Assembly: GCA_023431725.1 (NCBI GenBank)
Contig: JAEYVN010000388.1
Location: 1-11,491, forward strand
Direction of reading: 5' to 3'
Origin: Pseudomonadota bacterium
GTDB lineage: Bacteria; Pseudomonadota; Alphaproteobacteria; Rhizobiales; Xanthobacteraceae
DNA length: 11,491 nucleotides
Translations under genes and position numbers: made by a program
Shown here: in pieces, positions 7,642 to 11,491 of the stretch
How positions within the stretch are numbered: the stretch's first letter is position 1
How the letters are laid out: every line of letters starts with the position of its first letter
The notes under the pieces: generated by a model
Database searches by the model: none
Told to the model about the DNA's origin: nothing
What the model saw: the letters and a program-made list of their open reading frames with translations, nothing else

Positions 7642-7887
7642 ATGCGCAAGCTGGTTTTGGCCGTTGTGTTTACCGCTGCCATCGCACTGACCGCATTCAG
7701 TGCCGATGCATTTCCGGGGATTCCGCAAAATCCCGTTCAGTCTCCGGCCGAGGTCATTCAGGTGGCCGGCGGTTGTGGACCCGGCTGGCATCGCGGGCCG
7801 CGTGGCGTCTGCCGTCGTAACTGGGCACGCGGACCGCGCTGCTGGTGGCGCCGCACGCCGTGGGGTCCACGCCGCGTGTGCCGCTGA
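7642..7887 (+). CDS. Small exported Cys/Arg/Trp-rich protein, GCG_CRPN-like
   Basis: An 81-residue protein with a clear Sec signal peptide (MRK, a hydrophobic core at 4-19, likely cleavage after SADA at 20-23). The mature part has a short linker and then, from residue 43, GGCGPGWHRGPRGVCRRN followed by a related GPR..C..R...GPRRVCR unit. This resembles the rhizobial GCG_CRPN prefix-to-repeat family, here with CRRN. There are four cysteines (45, 57, 67, 80), eleven arginines, no lysine and one acidic residue (E37) in the mature chain, so it is strongly basic and could form two disulfides in the periplasm. AGGGGAG at 7627-7633 is a strong ribosome binding site 8 nt before the ATG, which decides the start. 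Function unknown. The YkuD gene lies 118 bp upstream on the same strand. Confidence 0.88.
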   Translation: MRKLVLAVVFTAAIALTAFSADAFPGIPQNPVQSPAEVIQVAGGCGPGWHRGPRGVCRRNWARGPRCWWRRTPWGPRRVCR

Positions 7888-7903
7888 TAATCAACGCGGC
7901 TTG

Positions 7904-7927
7904 TGCGCAAAGCTCAAAGATTGCGCA
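7904..7927. terminator. Stem-loop after the small-protein gene (possible terminator)
   Basis: TGCGCAA (7904-7910) and TTGCGCA (7921-7927) form a perfect 7-bp stem with a 10-nt loop, 16 nt after the stop at 7887 and within the 86-bp gap to the convergent yggS. No T-run follows, so it may only protect the 3' end. Confidence 0.4.
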
Positions 7928-7973
7928 GGGCTTCGCATAGCGATGCTCGAGCTATATCCTTGAACGACGGTGC

Positions 7974-8663
7974 TTATCCTCGCCCACCGAAAATGGCTGA
8001 TCCAACGCGCACATGCGTCGAGCCGAACTGGATCGCGATTTTGAAGTCGGCACTCATGCCCATGGAGAGCTGCGTGAGCCCGTTGCGTGCGGCGATCTTG
8101 GCGGTGAGCGCAAAATGCGGCGCCGGCGCTTCGTCGAATGGCGGGATGCACATCAAACCTGAAATCGTCAGGCCATAGCTCTCCCGGCAAGCACGCAAAA
8201 AGGCATCAGCATCCTCAGGAAGGATACCGGCCTTTTGCGGCTCGGCTCCGGTATTGATCTCAACGAAGAGTTGTGGCGCACGCCCTTGTTTCCCGATCTC
8301 CTTGGCCAACGCCTCGCACAGGCTCGGCCGATCGACCGAATGGATGGCGTCAAAGATCGCCACCGCCTCCTTCGCCTTGTTCGATTGCAGCGGGCCGATC
8401 AGATGCAGCGACAGGCCGGGATGCCGCTCCAGAAGCGGCGGCCATTTTCCCTTGGTTTCCTGAACCCGGTTTTCCCCGAAGACCCGTTGGCCGGCCAAAA
8501 TTACCGGCTCGATTGTCTCGGCATCGAAAGTCTTGCTGACGGCAATCAGCGTCACTGTGGACGGATCGCGCCGGGCCTCGCGGCAGGCCGACGCGATATC
8601 CGCCCTCACCTCGGCCAGTGCGGTGGCGGCATCGGAAGAAGTTTCAGTCACGCTGGGCTCCAT
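7974..8663 (-). CDS. yggS: YggS/PLPBP-family pyridoxal-phosphate homeostasis protein
   Basis: Binds PLP without known enzymatic activity and helps balance vitamin B6 and amino/keto-acid pools; cytosolic. The 229-residue protein shows the family signatures in order: LIAVSKTFD with the PLP lysine K44, FGENRVQE, LHLIGPLQSNK, SVDR, VEINTGAEPQKAG, ISGLMCIPP, LSMGMSADFKIAIQFGSTHVRVGSAIFG near the end. The ATG at 8663 (MEPSVTE) is chosen over an in-frame TTG at 8699, because that TTG is itself the first part of a promoter-like TTGACC. The ATG has no Shine-Dalgarno; the promoter candidate would start transcription almost on it, so the message may be leaderless. It is divergent from leuS across 151 bp, a common neighbourhood in Rhizobiales. 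Confidence 0.95.
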   Translation of the reverse strand: MEPSVTETSSDAATALAEVRADIASACREARRDPSTVTLIAVSKTFDAETIEPVILAGQRVFGENRVQETKGKWPPLLERHPGLSLHLIGPLQSNKAKEAVAIFDAIHSVDRPSLCEALAKEIGKQGRAPQLFVEINTGAEPQKAGILPEDADAFLRACRESYGLTISGLMCIPPFDEAPAPHFALTAKIAARNGLTQLSMGMSADFKIAIQFGSTHVRVGSAIFGGRG

Positions 8664-8670
8664 GGCGGCG

Positions 8671-8699
8671 AATAACCGCGCCCGGACGAGGCCGGTCAA
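8671..8699 (-). promoter_or_regulatory. Candidate promoter giving a leaderless yggS message
   Basis: On the minus strand TTGACC (8699-8694) and GTTATT (8676-8671) are spaced by exactly 17 nt. Transcription would begin around 8664-8663, at the yggS ATG, which lacks a ribosome binding site. The -35 is good (five of six), the -10 is mediocre (three of six). Confidence 0.33.
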
Positions 8700-8814
8700 G
8701 CCATAAAGTCGGCCCCGGGGTCGCGGGGTTTTGATCGGCGCTAACGGCGTTGACCGAACAGGGGTTTTCGTGTCCTGTCCGGCCGTAATTTATGAGCCGA
8801 AATTGACGAAAACG

Positions 8815-11448
8815 ATGAGCACCGAGCGTTACAACGCCCGCGACGCCGAGCCGCGCTGGCAGAAGACCTGGACCGATCGCGAGATCTTCGCGACCAAGAA
8901 CGACGACATGCGGCCGAAATACTACGTGCTCGAGATGTTCCCCTATCCGTCGGGGCGCATTCACATGGGCCATGTGCGCAACTACACGATGGGCGATGTC
9001 GTCGCCCGCTACAAGCGCGCCAAGGGCTTTTCGGTGCTGCATCCCATGGGCTGGGATGCTTTCGGCATGCCGGCGGAAAATGCGGCGATGGAACGCAAGG
9101 TCCATCCGAAAGCATGGACCTATCAAAATATCGCGGCGATGAAGAGCCAGCTTCAGTCGATGGGCTTGTCGCTCGACTGGGCGCGTGAAATCGCGACCTG
9201 CGATCCGAACTACTACAAGCATCAGCAGGCGATGTTTCTCGACTTCCTGCAATCGGGACTCGTCGAGCGCAAGCTCGGCAAGGTGAACTGGGACCCGGTC
9301 GATCAGACCGTGCTCGCCAACGAGCAGGTCATTGATGGACGCGGCTGGCGGTCCGGCGCACTGGTCGAACAGCGCGAGATGATGCAATGGTATTTCGCAA
9401 TCACGCGTTATGCCGACGAATTGCAATCGGCGCTGGATACGCTGGATCGCTGGCCCGAGAAAGTGCGCATCATGCAGCGCAAGTGGATCGGCCGCTCCGA
9501 AGGGGCCGAGCTTCGCTTCGCGCTCGATCCGAAAACCACGCCGGCCGGTGAAAGCGAACTGGAAATTTTCACCACGCGTCCCGACACGTTGTTCGGCGCC
9601 AAATTCGTTGCGCTGTCGCCGGATCATCCTTTAGCGATTGCCGCGGCCGCGAAGAATCCCGCACTCGCCGACTTCATCGCAGAGTGCAAACGTCAGGGCA
9701 CCGCGCAGGAAATCATCGACACCGCCGAGAAACTCGGCTTCGACACCGGCATCAAGGCGATCCATCCGCTCGATCCGGACTGGACGCTGCCGGTCTATGT
9801 CGCGAACTTCGTTCTGATGGGCTACGGCACGGGCGCGATCTTCGGCTGTCCCGCGCACGATCAGCGCGATCTCGATTTCGTCAACAAATACGGGCTCGGC
9901 AACGTACCGGTGGTTTGTCCGCCCGGTCAGGATCCCGCGACCTTCGTCATCACCGACACCGCCTATGATGGCGACGGCACCATGATCAATTCGCGCTTCC
10001 TCGATGGCATGACCATCGAGCAGGCGAAGGAAGACGTAATCAAGCGGCTGGAGAAGGAAACCCGCGGCAATCGTCCCGTTGCGAACCGCAAGATCAATTT
10101 CCGCCTGCACGACTGGGGCATTTCGCGCCAACGCTACTGGGGCTGCCCGATCCCGATTATCCACTGCGAAGCCTGCGGGATCGTGCCGGTGCCGAAGAAA
10201 GACCTGCCGGTGCAATTGCCGGACGATGTGTCGTTCGAACGCGCCGGCAATCCGCTCGATCGGCACGAGACATGGAAGCATGTAGCCTGTCCGCAATGCG
10301 GCAAGCCTGCGCGCCGCGAAACCGACACGATGGACACCTTCGTCGATTCATCGTGGTACTTCGCGCGCTTCACCGATCCATGGATCGAAACGGCGCCGAC
10401 CGATCGCAACGTCATCGATCGCTGGTTGCCGGTCGATCAATATATCGGCGGCATCGAGCACGCGATCTTGCATCTGCTCTACAGCCGCTTCTTCACGCGC
10501 GCGATGAAGAAGACCGGACATGCAGGCGTCGATGAGCCGTTCGCCGGTCTCTTCACGCAGGGCATGGTCGTTCACGAAACCTATCGCAAGCACGACGGTA
10601 CCTTCGTCATGCCGGCCGAGGTGACGATTGAAGGCATGGGCGATCAGCGCAAGGCGACGCTGACCGCGACCGGTGAGCCGATCGAGATCGGCAGCATCGA
10701 GAAGATGTCGAAGTCGAAGAAGAACACGATCGATCCGGACGACATCATCGGCAGCTATGGTGCCGATACGGCGCGCTGGTTCGTGCTCTCCGATTCGCCA
10801 CCCGAACGCGACGTCATCTGGACCGAAGAAGGCGCACAGGGGTCCTGGCGATTCGTGCAGCGTTTGTGGCGTCTGGTCGGCGAAATCGCCGAGATCGCCG
10901 CCAAGGCTCCGGCCGATCGGCCGGAATCCTTCGGTGAGCCAGCGACCGCCGTGCGAAAGGCGGCCCATGGAGCGCTGGCGAAGGTCTCCGACGATATCGA
11001 GAAGCTGCGCTTCAACCGTTGCGTGGCGCATATCTACGAACTCGCAAATACGCTCGGCTCGTCGATCGGCGCCGTTACCTCGCCGGACGAGATGACGCCG
11101 GACTTCAATTTCGCGATTCGCGAGGCCGGAGACATCCTGGTGCAGCTTTTCGCGCCGATGATGCCGCATCTCGCCGAGGAATGCTGGGTCGTGCTCGGCC
11201 ACCAGACGCTGATCTCAATGCAGCCCTGGCCTGAGGTCGAGACGGGATTGCTGGTCGAAAATACCATCACCCTGCCGGTCCAGGTGAACGGCAAGAAGCG
11301 GGCTGACATAACCGTGCCACGCGACGCCGGAAATTCTGATATTGAGGCTGCCGTCTTAACCCTTGATGCGGTAAAGAAGGCTCTGGATGGCAAGGCTCCC
11401 AAAAAGGTCATCGTTGTCCCGCAAAGGATTGTGAATGTCGTTGCCTAG
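8815..11448 (+). CDS. leuS: Leucyl-tRNA synthetase
   Basis: Class Ia aminoacyl-tRNA synthetase that charges tRNA-Leu and hydrolyses mischarged products. The 877-residue protein is full length with all domains: N-terminal [13 protein letters not shown], the HIGH-type motif H50-M-G-H53 ([19 protein letters not shown]), and the CP1 editing domain with threonine-rich T253-T254-R-P-D-T and [15 protein letters not shown] (D349 region). A zinc-binding insert has C451/C454 and C492/C495. The catalytic KMSKS loop is at 630-634, followed by an anticodon-binding helical domain and the C-terminal [14 protein letters not shown]. The frame is open back to 8731, but homology starts at [13 protein letters not shown], so the ATG at 8815 is used; no strong Shine-Dalgarno precedes it. 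A TTGACC at 8750-8755 could be a -35, but I find no convincing -10. lptE overlaps its 3' end by 14 nt. Confidence 0.98.
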   Translation: MSTERYNARDAEPRWQKTWTDREIFATKNDDMRPKYYVLEMFPYPSGRIHMGHVRNYTMGDVVARYKRAKGFSVLHPMGWDAFGMPAENAAMERKVHPKAWTYQNIAAMKSQLQSMGLSLDWAREIATCDPNYYKHQQAMFLDFLQSGLVERKLGKVNWDPVDQTVLANEQVIDGRGWRSGALVEQREMMQWYFAITRYADELQSALDTLDRWPEKVRIMQRKWIGRSEGAELRFALDPKTTPAGESELEIFTTRPDTLFGAKFVALSPDHPLAIAAAAKNPALADFIAECKRQGTAQEIIDTAEKLGFDTGIKAIHPLDPDWTLPVYVANFVLMGYGTGAIFGCPAHDQRDLDFVNKYGLGNVPVVCPPGQDPATFVITDTAYDGDGTMINSRFLDGMTIEQAKEDVIKRLEKETRGNRPVANRKINFRLHDWGISRQRYWGCPIPIIHCEACGIVPVPKKDLPVQLPDDVSFERAGNPLDRHETWKHVACPQCGKPARRETDTMDTFVDSSWYFARFTDPWIETAPTDRNVIDRWLPVDQYIGGIEHAILHLLYSRFFTRAMKKTGHAGVDEPFAGLFTQGMVVHETYRKHDGTFVMPAEVTIEGMGDQRKATLTATGEPIEIGSIEKMSKSKKNTIDPDDIIGSYGADTARWFVLSDSPPERDVIWTEEGAQGSWRFVQRLWRLVGEIAEIAAKAPADRPESFGEPATAVRKAAHGALAKVSDDIEKLRFNRCVAHIYELANTLGSSIGAVTSPDEMTPDFNFAIREAGDILVQLFAPMMPHLAEECWVVLGHQTLISMQPWPEVETGLLVENTITLPVQVNGKKRADITVPRDAGNSDIEAAVLTLDAVKKALDGKAPKKVIVVPQRIVNVVA
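11423..11428 (+). promoter_or_regulatory. lptE ribosome binding site inside leuS
   Basis: AAAGGA lies 6 nt before the ATG at 11435, within the last codons of leuS. It decides the lptE start and points to translational coupling. Confidence 0.6.
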
Positions 11449-11491
11449 GGGAAATCGGGGGATCGGACGCATCGCGGCGCTGGGGCTGGCC
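11435..11491 (+). CDS. lptE: LPS-assembly lipoprotein LptE, 5' end only
   Basis: Nineteen codons are visible before the window ends. They read [19 protein letters not shown]: a basic start followed by the beginning of a hydrophobic stretch, as expected for a lipoprotein signal peptide; the lipobox cysteine would lie beyond the edge. LptE plugs the outer-membrane LptD pore in LPS export. The call depends mainly on the leuS-lptE order, which is conserved in alphaproteobacteria, together with the good ribosome binding site and the 14-nt overlap with leuS. With so few residues the family itself cannot be confirmed. Confidence 0.7.
   Translation, partial: MSLPRGNRGIGRIAALGLA

Noticed and set aside
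8644..9627. 327-codon open frame antisense to the 5' half of leuS
   Set aside because: Its residues mirror the strongly conserved leuS coding strand; it has no recognisable domain and overlaps the leuS start and promoter region. A shadow frame of GC-rich coding DNA.
10348..11202. 284-codon open frame antisense to the 3' half of leuS
   Set aside because: Same reason: opposite strand of confirmed leuS coding sequence, no family match, no ribosome site or spacing logic.
1..11491. Search by eye for CRISPR arrays, tRNAs, rRNAs, insertion sequences and phage genes
   Set aside because: No regularly spaced repeats, no tRNA-like CCA/T-loop signatures, no transposase or integrase motifs seen.

Overview
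This GC-rich window reads as chromosomal core DNA of an alphaproteobacterium in the Hyphomicrobiales (Rhizobiales), most likely near the Nitrobacteraceae/Xanthobacteraceae (Bradyrhizobium-, Afipia- or Pseudolabrys-like). The assignment rests on the gene order (exonuclease III, cNMP-domain protein, response regulator, YkuD protein, YggS, leuS, lptE), a small secreted GCG/CRPN-type protein, a palindromic intergenic repeat of a kind I recall from this order, and the protein sequences. It is inference; no 16S or other marker is present.

Layout. The left end (1-3130) is read leftward: a CNNM/CBS/CorC membrane protein, then an IlvD/Edd-family sugar-acid dehydratase that runs off the left edge about a dozen residues before its expected end. 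A 296-bp intergenic region (3131-3426) holds a good housekeeping-type promoter for the leftward pair and a 5' hairpin before the rightward genes. These are a PLP aminotransferase of the AspC-like class I fold (3427-4608) and an exonuclease III-type AP endonuclease (4704-5519). They meet, tail to tail, a leftward signalling pair: an OmpR-type response regulator (6158-6844) followed by a short stand-alone cyclic-nucleotide-binding-fold protein (5574-6038). The pair is separated by 119 bp containing two palindromic elements.

Divergent from the regulator comes a small YkuD L,D-transpeptidase (6993-7523) and an 81-residue Cys/Arg/Trp-rich exported protein (7642-7887). This faces a convergent YggS/PLPBP gene (7974-8663). 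Divergent from yggS is a complete leuS (8815-11448), whose last 14 bases overlap the start of lptE (11435 to the right edge).

How the genes fit together. Most are housekeeping: DNA repair, leucyl-tRNA charging, PLP homeostasis, LPS assembly. The only stretch that could be a little-described unit is 5574-7887: a regulator with no kinase in view, a cNMP-fold partner lacking the canonical phosphate-binding arginine, an atypical L,D-transpeptidase and a basic secreted peptide. Their shared role is speculation from proximity. I see no mobile elements, phage genes, CRISPR arrays, tRNAs or rRNAs, and no clear sign of horizontal transfer.
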